DNA of 64,000 nt from Denitromonas iodatirespirans (GCF_018524365.1 NZ_JAEKFT010000021.1:1-64000), one strand, 5' to 3'. Positions 17,137 through 26,751 are shown, counted from the first letter of the stretch. The notes: generated from the sequence alone by a model not told the origin. Program-made: numbers and translations.

Positions 17137-17751
17137 ATGCTGTCGCTTGAATTCCTGATCACCTCGCTCATCGTCGTGTTGATTCCCGGCACGGGGGTGG
17201 TGTTCACCGTCGCCACCGGGCTGGCCCACGGCCGGCGTGCGAGCGTGTTCGCGGCACTCGGCTGCACCGCCGGCATCGTGCCGCATCTGCTGGCCACGGT
17301 GCTGGGGTTGGCCGCGCTGATGCATGCCAGCGCGCTGGCCTTCCAGGCGCTCAAGGTCGCCGGTGTGGCCTATCTGCTGTATCTGGCCTGGGCCACCTGG
17401 CGGGATACCACGCCCTTCGCCATCGACACGACCGCCGCCCGGCAGTCGGCGCGGCGCTTGATGGTGAAGGCCTTTTTGCTGAATATCCTCAACCCCAAAC
17501 TGAGCATTTTCTTCCTGGCGTTTTTGCCCCAGTTCGTCAGCCCCAACGCCGCGGCACCGATGGCGCAGTTGCTGGTGCTCAGCGGCGTGTTCATGGCCAT
17601 GACCTTTGCCGTGTTTGTGCTCTACGGCCTGCTGGCGCATGCTTTCCGAAAGGCGGTGATCGAGTCGCCGCGCGTGCAGGCATGGCTGCGGCGCGGCTTT
17701 GCCGGGGTGTTTGCCGGGCTCGGCGCGCAACTGGCGCTGGCCGAGCGCTGA
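17137..17751 (+). CDS. LysE/RhtB family amino-acid exporter
   Basis: The 204-residue protein has the LysE pattern: FLITSLIVVLIPGTGVVFTVATGLAHGRRAS at the N-terminus (LxPGP-like), six hydrophobic segments and the mid-chain block KAFLLNILNPKLSIFFLAFLPQF with the N-P-K motif. Such proteins export amino acids or homoserine-type metabolites. ATG 17137 is preceded by CCGGAG and starts directly at the first span. It is 25 bases before the next methyltransferase gene in the same direction. Confidence 0.9.
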   Translation: MLSLEFLITSLIVVLIPGTGVVFTVATGLAHGRRASVFAALGCTAGIVPHLLATVLGLAALMHASALAFQALKVAGVAYLLYLAWATWRDTTPFAIDTTAARQSARRLMVKAFLLNILNPKLSIFFLAFLPQFVSPNAAAPMAQLLVLSGVFMAMTFAVFVLYGLLAHAFRKAVIESPRVQAWLRRGFAGVFAGLGAQLALAER

Positions 17752-17775
17752 GCATCGACGCACAAGGAGAACGAA

Positions 17776-18411
17776 ATGAGCGAATCGGCCCGGTTCTGGG
17801 ACTGGATTGCCGACCGGTATGCGAAGCAGCCGGTGCCCGACGCGGCGGCCTATCAGCACAAGCTGGACGTCACCCGCCAGTATTTCACCCCGGACATGCA
17901 GGTCCTGGAGTTCGGCTGCGGCACGGGCACCACCGCCATTTCCCATGCGCCGCACGTGGCGCAGATCCGCGCCATCGACGTATCGCCCAAGATGCTCGAC
18001 ATCGCCCGCCAAAAGGCGGCCGCCGCCGGCGTCAGCAATGTGCGCTTCGAGCAGTCGAGCATCGATGCGCTGGCCGCGGCCGACGCGAGCTTCGACGTGG
18101 TGATGGGGCACAGCATCCTGCATCTGCTCAGAGACAAGGATGCCGCGATCGCCAAGGTCCATCGCCTGCTCAAGCCGGGCGGGGTGTTCATCACCAGCAC
18201 CACCTGCGCCGGCGATTCGCCCAAGCTGCGGGCGATCGGCTTCGTTTTGTCGATCGGCTCACGCCTCGGCCTGCTGCCCTATCTGAGCGTGTTCACCGAA
18301 AAGGATCTGCACGCCAGCCTGACCCGCGCCGGCTTCGACATCGCGCACCGGTGGCAGCCCAAGCCCAACAGCGCGGTGTTCATCGTCGCCAAAAAGCCCG
18401 CCGACCCCTGA
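17776..18411 (+). CDS. Class I SAM-dependent methyltransferase
   Basis: A 211-residue protein of the methyltransferase 11 type: motif I VLEFGCGTGTTAI near residue 43, AIDVSPKMLDIARQKA (motif II) and SFDVVMGHSILHLLRD with LLKPGGVFI. AAGGAG precedes the ATG. Substrate unknown; similar proteins modify lipids or small molecules. It lies 24 bases after the LysE gene and 61 before rlmA, so the three may be co-transcribed. Confidence 0.88.
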   Translation: MSESARFWDWIADRYAKQPVPDAAAYQHKLDVTRQYFTPDMQVLEFGCGTGTTAISHAPHVAQIRAIDVSPKMLDIARQKAAAAGVSNVRFEQSSIDALAAADASFDVVMGHSILHLLRDKDAAIAKVHRLLKPGGVFITSTTCAGDSPKLRAIGFVLSIGSRLGLLPYLSVFTEKDLHASLTRAGFDIAHRWQPKPNSAVFIVAKKPADP

Positions 18412-18472
18412 AGCCGGTGCCGGGGCCACGTACAATGCCGGCGATACTCGCCCCGCACCTTTCAGACGCCGC

Positions 18473-19315
18473 ATGCCGCACACCGCCTTCACCGCCCTCG
18501 CCTGCCCGCTCGACGGCGCGCCCCTGACCCGCGAGGGCGCCAGCTGGCGCTGCGAGACCGGCCACAGTTTCGACATCGCCCGCCAGGGCTACATCCATCT
18601 GCTGCCAGTGCAGCACAAGCGCTCGCGCGACCCCGGCGACAGCAAGGCGATGGTGGCGGCGCGCCAGCGCTTTCTCGACGCCGGCCACTACCGACCGATC
18701 GCCGACGCGGTGAGCCAGGCGACCCTGGCCGACGCGGCGCCCGACGCCCCGCTCGCCTGCCTGGATGCCGGTTGCGGCGAGGGCTACTACCTGCGCCAAC
18801 TCGCGGCCGCGGCCGACGACGGGCCCAAGCTGGCCCTGCTCGGGCTGGACATCTCCAAGTGGGCCGTGCAGGCCGCCGCCAGGCAGGACCCGCGCGCCGC
18901 CTGGGTGGTCGGCAGCAATGCCAAGCTGCCGGTACTGCCGGCCACGCTCGACCGCGTGCTGTGCCTGTTCGGCTTCCCGGTGTATGCCGAATTCGCCCGC
19001 GTGCTCAAGCCCGGCGGCCTGTTGCTGCAGGTCGATGCCGGGCCGGACCACCTGCGCGAACTGCGCGAGATCATCTACCCCAGCCTCAAGCCCGAGCGCT
19101 CGGGCGAAGCACCGCTGCCGACCGGCTTCAGTCACGCGGGCAGCGACACCCTCCGCTACCCGCTCACACTCACAGGCACCGACACCATCGCCGACCTGCT
19201 GGTGATGACGCCGCACTTCTACCGCGCCAGCGCCGAGGGCCGCGCCCGCGCGGCGGCGCTGACCGCCGTGACACTCACCGTGGACATACGCCTGACGCGC
19301 TACCGGCGCCACTGA
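18473..19315 (+). CDS. rlmA: 23S rRNA (guanine-N1)-methyltransferase RlmA-like
   Basis: The 280-residue protein aligns with RlmA: an N-terminal zinc-finger region followed by the nearly invariant GYIHLLPVQHKRSRDPGDSK and ARQRFLDAGHY, then the SAM site CLDAGCGEGYYL and LGLDISKWAVQAAA. RlmA(I) methylates N1 of G745 in helix 35 of 23S rRNA. The zinc site is unusual: C11-P-L-D14, C27 and H31, so one cysteine of the usual C-x2-C pair is Asp. The rest of the enzyme is intact, so it is probably functional. Confidence 0.9.
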   Translation: MPHTAFTALACPLDGAPLTREGASWRCETGHSFDIARQGYIHLLPVQHKRSRDPGDSKAMVAARQRFLDAGHYRPIADAVSQATLADAAPDAPLACLDAGCGEGYYLRQLAAAADDGPKLALLGLDISKWAVQAAARQDPRAAWVVGSNAKLPVLPATLDRVLCLFGFPVYAEFARVLKPGGLLLQVDAGPDHLRELREIIYPSLKPERSGEAPLPTGFSHAGSDTLRYPLTLTGTDTIADLLVMTPHFYRASAEGRARAAALTAVTLTVDIRLTRYRRH

Positions 19316-19407
19316 ACGGGTGCCCGCTGGCACAGCGTCATACATTTACGTCATGATTTCGTGACCCGATGGCGGCCACCGGCCGCCCCTGCCACGGAGC
19401 ATCGCCC

Positions 19408-20292
19408 ATGCCACGCTGGTTACTCGCCGCCCTCCTCGTCCTGCTGACCCTGCCCACCCACGCCGGCGCGCTGCGCGACCGGATCGCCGAGCGCCGCCAG
19501 CAGGCCGCCCCGTTCGAACAGCTCAAGGACCTCGCCTACGGCCCGCACGAACGCCAGCGCTTCGACGTCTACCTGCCCAAACCACGCCCCACCGGCGCGC
19601 CGATCATCCTGCTGGTGCACGGCGGCGGCTGGCGTCATGGCGACAAGGGGGCCGACAGCGTGGTCGAGCACAAGGTGCGCCACTGGGTGGGTCAGGGGGT
19701 GATCCTGGTGTCGACCAACTACCGCCTGCTGCCCGAGACCGCCCCGCTCGAACAGGCCGACGACGTGGCCCGGGCGCTGGCCGCGGTGCAGCGCCAGGCC
19801 GCCGGCTGGGGCGGCGATGCGAACCGGCTGGTGCTGATGGGCCATTCGGCCGGCGCGCATCTGGTGGCCCTGCTCGGCGCCTCGCCAGAACGCGTCAAAG
19901 CCGCCGGCGCCGCGCCCTGGCGTGCCACGGTGGCGCTCGACAGCGCCGCGCTCGACCTGCCGGCGATCATGCAGCGACGTCATCTGCGCCTGTATGACCA
20001 GGCCTTCGGCGACGACCCGGCCAACTGGCGCGCCGCCTCGCCGCTGCACCAGCAGCGCACGGCCGGCCCGCCGCTGCTGGCCGTATGCTCCACCGAGCGC
20101 AACGACGGCCCCTGCCCCAACGCCGAGGCCTTTGCCGCGGCAGCCAAGCCGCTGGGTATGCGCGTCGAGATTCTGCCGCAGGCCCGCTCGCACCGTGAGA
20201 TCAATGTCGATCTGGGCAACGATGCCGCCTACACCGGCGCGGTCGACGCCTTCCTGCGCAGCGTGGATGCGCGCTGGCCGGTGGCGCGGTAG
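19408..20292 (+). CDS. Exported alpha/beta hydrolase (BD-FAE/HSL-like esterase)
   Basis: The 294-residue protein starts with a signal peptide (MPRWLLAALLVLLTLPTHAG) and has the hydrolase signatures HGGGW at 71-75 (oxyanion hole), the nucleophile motif GHSAG with S147, and a C-terminal SHREIN segment supplying the catalytic His. It resembles carboxylesterases acting on acyl esters outside the cytoplasm. ATG 19408 has ACGGAG upstream and begins the signal peptide. Palindromic repeats follow before the convergent DUF748 gene. Confidence 0.88.
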   Translation: MPRWLLAALLVLLTLPTHAGALRDRIAERRQQAAPFEQLKDLAYGPHERQRFDVYLPKPRPTGAPIILLVHGGGWRHGDKGADSVVEHKVRHWVGQGVILVSTNYRLLPETAPLEQADDVARALAAVQRQAAGWGGDANRLVLMGHSAGAHLVALLGASPERVKAAGAAPWRATVALDSAALDLPAIMQRRHLRLYDQAFGDDPANWRAASPLHQQRTAGPPLLAVCSTERNDGPCPNAEAFAAAAKPLGMRVEILPQARSHREINVDLGNDAAYTGAVDAFLRSVDARWPVAR

Positions 20293-20324
20293 CTGGCCAG
20301 GGGGTTGTCAGACAGGACGGCATT

Positions 20325-20480
20325 GACGGCCGGATGAATCCGGCCCTACACGGCCTGGCCCAACGGGCCTCCACCCCCCCCAAGAATCCGGGACCGTAGG
20401 GCGGGATTCATCCCGCCATCGGTGGCGCTGGGAGGCGTGGTTTGGCGGATTGAAACCCCAGCCTACCGGGCCGGTAGGTT
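20325..20480. repeat. Palindromic repeats between convergent genes (family C)
   Basis: GGCCGGATGAATCCGGCC (20328-20345) and the unit GTAGGGCGGGATTCATCCCGCC (20396-20417) are perfect or near-perfect hairpins, followed by the related GGCGGATTGAAACCCCAGCC. Similar units lie at 39572-39621. They fill the space between the ends of two convergent genes and could act as REP-like transcript ends. Confidence 0.6.
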
Positions 20481-20508
20481 GTTCGCCGGCGCCCTCCGGC
20501 CCGCCCCG

Positions 20509-23500
20509 CTACTTCAACGAAAAATCGACTCGACTGCCGGCCACGTCCTTCTTGTCCGCCGCGTCCGCCGTGTCGGCAGCCGACGGGCCGACCATGAAGA
20601 TGCGCTCGGCGCTGATCTTGCCCACACCCACCAGCCAGTCGCGCACCGCCTGGGCGCGGGCCTTGCCCAGCGCGGCCAGCTCGGCCTCCCCCACCGGCGC
20701 GTGCTCGAGCATCAGCGCGCGCGCCTGCTCGGGCGGCAGCGTCTTGGTCAGGCCGATGAAGTTGCGCGGCTTGCCTTCGAACTCGGCCTCGTCATAGGCC
20801 TCGGCCAGCAGGGCGTCGCGTTTGTCATCCGGGATCTTGATCTGGTCGAGCGGCGGCGGTGTCTGGCCGGCGTCGAGCAGCGCCTCGCGCTGGCGCTCGC
20901 GCATGCGGTCGAGCACCCATTGCTCGCGCAGGCCGGCCTCGTCCTCGACGGGGTCGACCTGGCCGGCAATCTCAAGCTTGAGCGCCGGGCGTTCGGACAA
21001 GGCCTTGGCGATGGTTTCCAGCTTCTTGGTGTTGGCGTCGGTCAGCCGCGCCAGGCCGGGTGCGAACTCGGCATAGGCCAGCTCTTCACCGCCGCTGCCG
21101 AACACCGAGCCGAGCAAGGCGAAGGGCGAGGTCACGGCCTTGAGGATGAGGTTGAAGAAGGCGCGCGCCACCAGCCCGGCGACACTGAACTGCGGGTCGT
21201 CGAGCGTGCCGCTGACCGGCACCGACAGGTCGATCTCGCCCTTGCGGTTCTTCAGCAGGGCAACCGCCAGCTGCACCGGCAGATTGACCGCGTCGGGGCT
21301 GTCGACCCGCTCGCCGAAGGTGAGCTGGTCGAGCAGGATCTTGTTCTCGGCGGTGAGCTGGCGGTCGATGATCTTGTAGGTGAGGTCGGCCGACAGCTTG
21401 CCCTTGGCAATGCCGTAGCCCACGTACTTGCCCGAATACGGCGACACCGTCGGCAGCTCGAAGCCGCGCATGGTGGCGACGATGTCGAGGTAGCGGTCGT
21501 CGCGCAGCGGGTTGAGCTGGCCGGTGATGGTCACCGGCGCGGCATGGTCGATGGCCGCGGTGAGCGACAGCGTGGCGACGCTCGACGGGTCGGACGACAG
21601 GCCTTCGAGGGTGCCGCCCACCTCGGTGAGGTTGGCGTCGTAGTTGGGCCGCACGAAGCGGTCGGCAAAGGCGACGTTGCCGTTTTCGAGCACGATGCGG
21701 TCGATGCGGATCGGCGGCAGCGCGGGCGACGGCGGCGGCACCGTGGCGGTCGCCTGCGGGGGCGTGGCCGCGTTGGCCGCCGGCCCGCCATCGAACTCGC
21801 CGGGGGTGACCGATGAACTGCTCGCCGCCGATGCCTCCGCAGACGCCTTGGCCGCGGCAGCGGAGGCCGCCGAGGCGTCCTTTTCGGCGGCGGTCATCTC
21901 GCGGAAATTGAGCCGCCCCTCGGCGCTGAGCACCAGGCGGGAGAAGAAGTCGTTCAGCGTGATCTCGCTCGCCGCCAGCGACAGCGGCTCGGTGCGCAGG
22001 TCGAGCCCGCTCGCGGCCAGCCGCTTCCAGGTCAGCACATCGACATCGTTGCGCGTATCGACCGCGATCAGATCCTCGATGGCCGCCTCGCCGCGGAACT
22101 GCACGGGCGGCGCGCCGCGCTTGGGCGCTGCGCCCACCCGGAGCTGGCCGCCGAGCGAGAGGCTGGCCGAGCGCAGGCTCGCGTCGATGCCGCCGGTCGC
22201 GTACGCCTGGAATGGCCGCAAGGCCAGCCCCTTGACGTCCACCCGCATGTCCACCGCTTGGCGAGCGAGGTTGGCCGTGCCCTTGGCCGCCAGATAGCCG
22301 CCCTTGTTGATGATGGCTTCGAGGCTCAGCGACAGCGGTTGGCTCAGATCCGAGCCCACCACACCGAGGCTCACGGCCATGCGCCCGGCCTCGACCACCA
22401 CCGGCGCGGGCGCCGCGCGATCTTCGAAGCGCAGCGTCCAGCCGCTCAGCTCGGTGCGCGCCACGCGTGCGGTCCAGGGCGGCCCCTCGGGCGCGGGCGC
22501 ATCGTCGGCAGGCGCCACGATCTGCGCCAGATCGATGCTGCCGTCGCGCGCACGCACGGCCGCCAGCACCCCGCCGCTGCTGCTCACGCGCGCCACCGAT
22601 GCGCTGCGCGCCGTCACATCCATGTCGATGCCGTCGAGCTTGAGCGCATCGATGCGCACGGCGGGTTTCTTCTGTGTGTCCAGCTGCAGCGCGGCCTTGG
22701 CCAGCGTGAGCTCTGCCTTGTCCAGGCGCAGGCCGGCCTCGTCGAGCACATAGGGCAGCGTGGCCGACACCGTGCCGCCGGTGAGCCGGGCGCCGACCAG
22801 CTGCTGGGCGAAGTACGGCTGGTAGCAGGCCAGCGGGATGTCGGTCAACGACAGCGTGCCCGAGGCGCGCAGCGGCGCGAGGGCCAGTTCGCCCTGCTGC
22901 GCGATCTGCTCGCCGGCCGGGCTGCGCGCCGTGATGCTCAGTTGCGCGGGCCGATGGCCATTCGACACGAAGCCGGTGAGCGAGACGGCAATGTCGTCGA
23001 GCTGCGTCTCGAAGGCACCGGCCGGGGCTGCGGCATCGGTATAGCGGAACTGCCCACCGGTGATGTCGAACTGGTCGACCGTCACCAGCAGCGCCCCGGA
23101 AGGGGTCGGGGGGTCGGCCGGTGCCGCGGCCGGGGCTTGGTCGGCGGCCGGCGATTGGGCGGCCTCGGCCGGGGTATCGGCCGCCGCCGGTGTCGGGGTA
23201 TCGGCGGTTGCCGGCGTCGGCGCCTCGGCCGGCAGCGTCGGGATCAGTTGCATCACATCGAGCGTGCCATCCGCCAGCCGGCGCAAGTCGATCGTCGGCC
23301 GATCGATGTCGATCCGTTCGAGATGCAGCGACTGACCGAACACGTCGAACTCGCGGATCACCGTCGTGACTTTGGGCAGCTGGATCACCGGCCGGTCGTC
23401 GCGGTGGCGCAGCGCCAGATCGGTCAGCGCGATGTTGCCGGCCAGCATCAGCCGCGGCCCCAGCCCCTGCGGCTCGGAGAAGGCCAGTTCGAGGGCCGTG

Positions 23501-24288
23501 GTGAGCGTGCCCGAGGGCACTTTGAAGGCCGGGTCGAACGGCAGGTAGGCCAGATAAGGCGTGATGTCCAGCGCGTCGAGCTGCAGGTCGATGACGGTTT
23601 CGAGATCTTCGCCGAAGGGGCGGGTGCGCCCGTCGAGGCGAAACGGCGAGCCGTTGATCTGCGCCGACAGCGCCGGCGTCACATAGCGCTCGACTTCGGC
23701 CGGAAACCCCGAGATGAAGGGTAGGCCGAAGCTCAGCTCGCGCACCGTGTGGGTCACGCCGGCGGGTTGGTCGTCGATGTCGATGCTGCCGCCGGTGATG
23801 CGGATGTTGTTGACCGAAAAGCGCGGCGGCCCGGGCTCCACCTCCGGACGCGGTCGCGTGGGCTCGGGCCGGGTCAGGCGTTCGACCACGTCGGACCAAC
23901 TATGGCGGCCGTCCTCGAAGCGCGTCAGGCGCAGCGCGGGCGCATCGATGTCGAGCCGCGAAAACACCAGCCCCCAGTAATACAGCGAGCGCCATTGCAG
24001 ATCGGTGTCGAGTCGGCCGATCTGCGCAGCGACCGAGCTGCCGTCCGCCTCGGCAACGCGCAGGCCGGACAGCGACAGGGTCAGCGAAAAGGGATTGAAG
24101 CGGGCGTCGTCGAGCGTCACCTGCCGGCCCAGCGCCTCGCCGGCCTGCACCGGCAGCTGCCACTTGACCAGCGCCGGCAGCGCAAAAAAGCCCAGCAGCG
24201 CATACAGCACCACGCCCGCAACGACGCCCAACACCCACCGCCGAGCCTTGAGCTTCCAGCCGTTATCCTGTGTCGCAGACGCGCTCAT
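20509..24288 (-). CDS. Large AsmA-like DUF748 envelope protein (1259 aa)
   Basis: The protein has an N-terminal membrane anchor (WVLGVVAGVVLYALLGFFALPALV, about residues 16-40) and a long periplasmic part of repeated beta segments as in AsmA/DUF748 proteins, thought to bridge inner and outer membranes for phospholipid traffic. A Pro/Ala/Thr-rich low-complexity linker occurs near residues 350-390 and an Ala/Ser-rich one near 835. The last 200 residues (DANTKKLETIAKALSERPAL ... LVGVGKISAERIFMVGPSA) resemble a degenerate OmpA-like domain. ATG 24288 has AGGAG upstream. Transport role is inferred from the family. Confidence 0.9.
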   Translation of the reverse strand: MSASATQDNGWKLKARRWVLGVVAGVVLYALLGFFALPALVKWQLPVQAGEALGRQVTLDDARFNPFSLTLSLSGLRVAEADGSSVAAQIGRLDTDLQWRSLYYWGLVFSRLDIDAPALRLTRFEDGRHSWSDVVERLTRPEPTRPRPEVEPGPPRFSVNNIRITGGSIDIDDQPAGVTHTVRELSFGLPFISGFPAEVERYVTPALSAQINGSPFRLDGRTRPFGEDLETVIDLQLDALDITPYLAYLPFDPAFKVPSGTLTTALELAFSEPQGLGPRLMLAGNIALTDLALRHRDDRPVIQLPKVTTVIREFDVFGQSLHLERIDIDRPTIDLRRLADGTLDVMQLIPTLPAEAPTPATADTPTPAAADTPAEAAQSPAADQAPAAAPADPPTPSGALLVTVDQFDITGGQFRYTDAAAPAGAFETQLDDIAVSLTGFVSNGHRPAQLSITARSPAGEQIAQQGELALAPLRASGTLSLTDIPLACYQPYFAQQLVGARLTGGTVSATLPYVLDEAGLRLDKAELTLAKAALQLDTQKKPAVRIDALKLDGIDMDVTARSASVARVSSSGGVLAAVRARDGSIDLAQIVAPADDAPAPEGPPWTARVARTELSGWTLRFEDRAAPAPVVVEAGRMAVSLGVVGSDLSQPLSLSLEAIINKGGYLAAKGTANLARQAVDMRVDVKGLALRPFQAYATGGIDASLRSASLSLGGQLRVGAAPKRGAPPVQFRGEAAIEDLIAVDTRNDVDVLTWKRLAASGLDLRTEPLSLAASEITLNDFFSRLVLSAEGRLNFREMTAAEKDASAASAAAAKASAEASAASSSSVTPGEFDGGPAANAATPPQATATVPPPSPALPPIRIDRIVLENGNVAFADRFVRPNYDANLTEVGGTLEGLSSDPSSVATLSLTAAIDHAAPVTITGQLNPLRDDRYLDIVATMRGFELPTVSPYSGKYVGYGIAKGKLSADLTYKIIDRQLTAENKILLDQLTFGERVDSPDAVNLPVQLAVALLKNRKGEIDLSVPVSGTLDDPQFSVAGLVARAFFNLILKAVTSPFALLGSVFGSGGEELAYAEFAPGLARLTDANTKKLETIAKALSERPALKLEIAGQVDPVEDEAGLREQWVLDRMRERQREALLDAGQTPPPLDQIKIPDDKRDALLAEAYDEAEFEGKPRNFIGLTKTLPPEQARALMLEHAPVGEAELAALGKARAQAVRDWLVGVGKISAERIFMVGPSAADTADAADKKDVAGSRVDFSLK

Positions 24289-24491
24289 TCGCAGTCTCCT
24301 CTCCCGCCGCCAGCTTACCAGCGCCCGGCCGCTTCCCGCATCCGCGGATGCTTGCAGCAGGTGTCCACGCGCCGGGCCGGCACCGGTTGCCCACGCCATG
24401 CGCCGGCGCTCGACTTGACCGATGGGCGCAAATCCACCAACTTTGTCCGGTCGGTTTCATCCACGCAGCCCGATCCGACCCAGGAGACCCC

Positions 24492-25145
24492 ATGACCCAC
24501 GACGCGCAAGCGCTGCAGATCGACATCGTGTCCGATGTCGTCTGCCCGTGGTGCCTCATCGGTTACCGCCAGCTGGCCACCGCGCTGGCCGCCGCCGGCA
24601 CGCCGCACGAGATTCGCTGGCACCCCTTCGAACTGAACCCCGACATGCCGCCCGAGGGCCAGAACCTGCGCGAGCACCTGGCCGAGAAATACGGCACCAC
24701 GCCGGCCCAGTCGGAAGAGAACCGCCAGAGAATCACCGCGCTCGGCGCCGAACTCGGCTTCACCTTTCACTTTAGTGACGACCTGCGCATGCACAACACC
24801 TTCAACGCGCACCAACTGCTGCACTGGGCCGATCAACACGACCGCCAGCACGCGCTGGCGCAGGCGCTGTTTGCAGCGCACTTCACCGATCACCGCGATC
24901 TGTCGGACCCCGCCATGCTGGCCGACATGGCCGCCACCGTCGGGCTCGACCGCGACGAAGCCGGCGCCGTGCTCGCCGACCAGCGCTTCGCCCCCGCGGT
25001 GCGCGAGGCCGAACGCCACTGGCAGGCCCAGGGCATCCAGGCCGTGCCCGCCATCATCTTCAACCACCGCTATCTGGTGAGCGGCGCGCAAGGCGTCGAC
25101 AACTACACCCGCATCCTCGAACAACTGGCCAAGCAGCCGGAATAG
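24492..25145 (+). CDS. DsbA family oxidoreductase (FrnE-like)
   Basis: The 217-residue protein lacks a signal peptide and has a thioredoxin-fold C18-P-W-C21 active site in DIVSDVVCPWCLIGYRQL, followed by FELNPDMPPEG, the HNTFNAHQLLHWA helix and the cis-Pro motif IQAVPAIIFNHRYLVSGAQ, all hallmarks of FrnE/DsbA-type cytoplasmic oxidoreductases linked to stress defence. AGGAG lies seven bases before ATG 24492. It is 30 bases upstream of yghU, another thiol enzyme, and the two probably form an operon. Confidence 0.92.
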   Translation: MTHDAQALQIDIVSDVVCPWCLIGYRQLATALAAAGTPHEIRWHPFELNPDMPPEGQNLREHLAEKYGTTPAQSEENRQRITALGAELGFTFHFSDDLRMHNTFNAHQLLHWADQHDRQHALAQALFAAHFTDHRDLSDPAMLADMAATVGLDRDEAGAVLADQRFAPAVREAERHWQAQGIQAVPAIIFNHRYLVSGAQGVDNYTRILEQLAKQPE

Positions 25146-25175
25146 CCCCCGACACGGAACAAGGAAGCCACACGC

Positions 25176-26051
25176 ATGTCCGACACACCCTCCTACACCC
25201 CGCCCAAGGTCTGGACCTGGGACGCCGAGAACGGCGGCGAGTGGGCCAAGATCAACCGCCCCATCGCCGGCCCCACCCACGAGGCCACCCTGCCGCGCGG
25301 CAAGCACCCGCTGCAGCTCTACTCCATGGGCACGCCCAACGGCCAGAAAGTCACCATCGCGCTCGAAGAGCTGCTGGCGGCCGGCGAGCACGGCGCCGAG
25401 TACGACGCCCACCTGATCCGCATCAGCCAGGGCGACCAGTTCTCCACCGGCTTCGTCGCGGTGAACCCCAATTCCAAGATCCCCGCCCTGCTCGACACCA
25501 CCACCGGCAGCCGCGTGTTCGAAAGCGGCGCCATCCTGCTCTACCTCGCCGAAAAGTTCGGCCGCCTCCTGCCCAAGGCCCCGGCCGCACGCACCGAAGC
25601 GCTCAACTGGCTGTTCTGGCTGCAGGGCTCGGCGCCCTATCTTGGCGGCGGCTTCGGCCACTTCTACGCCTACGCTCCTGAAAAGTTCGAGTACCCCATC
25701 AACCGCTACACCATGGAAGTCAAACGCCAGATGGACGTACTCGACCGCGAGCTGGCCGAGCACCGCTACCTAGGCGGCGACGAATACACCATCGCCGACA
25801 TCGCCACCTGGCCCTGGTACGGCAAGCTTGTGCTCGGCCAGGCCTACGGCGCCGCCGAATTCCTCGACGCCGCGAGCTACACGCACCTGAACCGCTGGGC
25901 CCGCGAGATCGCCCAACGCCCCGCCGTGAAGCGTGGGTGCATGGTCAACCGCAGCTGGGGCGAACCCTCGGAGCAATTGCACGAGCGGCATGATGCGTCG
26001 GATTTTGAATTGAAGACGCAGGACAAGGTAGCGCCGGATGGCGCCGGTTAA
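25176..26051 (+). CDS. yghU: Glutathione S-transferase-like disulfide reductase YghU
   Basis: The 291-residue protein matches YghU/Nu-class GSTs: an N-terminal extension PPKVWTWDAENGGEWAKINRPIAGPTHE, then the thioredoxin-fold domain with YSMGTPNGQKVTIALEEL, NPNSKIPALLDTTT, ESGAILLYLAEKFG, and the helical domain with ADIATWPWYGKL. These enzymes bind two glutathiones and reduce disulfides or peroxides. Placed after FrnE-like DsbA, it fits a cytoplasmic redox-defence unit. Confidence 0.93.
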   Translation: MSDTPSYTPPKVWTWDAENGGEWAKINRPIAGPTHEATLPRGKHPLQLYSMGTPNGQKVTIALEELLAAGEHGAEYDAHLIRISQGDQFSTGFVAVNPNSKIPALLDTTTGSRVFESGAILLYLAEKFGRLLPKAPAARTEALNWLFWLQGSAPYLGGGFGHFYAYAPEKFEYPINRYTMEVKRQMDVLDRELAEHRYLGGDEYTIADIATWPWYGKLVLGQAYGAAEFLDAASYTHLNRWAREIAQRPAVKRGCMVNRSWGEPSEQLHERHDASDFELKTQDKVAPDGAG

Positions 26052-26069
26052 ACGCACATAATGCCGAAC

Positions 26070-26145
26070 GAATAGCCCAGACAAGGCCCGCAGGGCCGCC
26101 TCCGGGAATCACCGGTTGATCGAGCACCGCGAAATCCGGGACCGC
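26070..26145. repeat. Long REP-like repeat, family B, copy 1
   Basis: The segment contains AGACAAGGCCCGCAGGGCCG followed by CCTCCGGGAATCACCGGTTGA and AAATCCGGGA. Nearly the same sequence recurs at 31400-31496, inverted at 29767-29861, and partly at 26752-26800. It sits between yghU and a GNAT gene. Confidence 0.6.
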
Positions 26146-26174
26146 CGCCCAATCAGCGCGAGCCAGGAAAACAG

Positions 26175-26714
26175 ATGCACTTCTCAAACACCATCGCCGG
26201 CCACGAAGACGCGCTGATCGCACTCTTCACCAACACCTTCACCGCCTCCGAAGGTGCCGAGGAAGGCGCGCGGATCGGCTCGCTCGTGCGCACCATGCTG
26301 CACGACACCCCGCCACAGGATCTGTTGGTGTTCACCGCCGGGGACGAAGGCCGGATCGTTGGCGGCATCTTCTTCTCGCGCATGCGCTTTGCGCAGGATG
26401 CGCGCACTGTATTCATCCTGGGGCCGGTCGCCGTCGCGACCGAAGCGCAGGGCAAAGGCATCGGCCAGCAACTGCTGAAGCACGGTCTGGCCGCCCTGCG
26501 CGACGCCGGCGTTGACGCCGCCCTCACCTATGGCGATCCGAACTACTACATGCGCGTGGGTTTCCGGCAAATCAGCGAAGCCGACGCCAGGCCCCCCTTC
26601 AAACTCCAGCACCCGGAAGGCTGGATGGGCCAGTCGCTGTCGGAGCGCCCCCTGACACCGCTCAAGGGGGCGTCGCGGTGCGTCGCGGCGCTGAGCGACC
26701 CGGCGTTCTGGTAG
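26175..26714 (+). CDS. GNAT family N-acetyltransferase (YhbS-like)
   Basis: The 179-residue protein has the early ALIALFTNTFTASEGAEEGA helix of the YhbS-type GNATs, then GRIVGGIFFSRM, the acetyl-CoA loop LGPVAVATEAQGKGIGQQLLKHG, and YYMRVGFRQISE. AGGAAA precedes ATG 26175. The substrate is unknown. It is flanked on both sides by family B repeats. Confidence 0.88.
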   Translation: MHFSNTIAGHEDALIALFTNTFTASEGAEEGARIGSLVRTMLHDTPPQDLLVFTAGDEGRIVGGIFFSRMRFAQDARTVFILGPVAVATEAQGKGIGQQLLKHGLAALRDAGVDAALTYGDPNYYMRVGFRQISEADARPPFKLQHPEGWMGQSLSERPLTPLKGASRCVAALSDPAFW

Positions 26715-26751
26715 GACTGCCGGTCGTCGCGTCAAACGCGCCCGCATCGCT

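Noticed and set aside
21086-23899. A 937-codon frame inside the DUF748 gene
   Set aside because: Arg/Gly/Ala-rich out-of-frame reading of the same strand; no start signal or domain.
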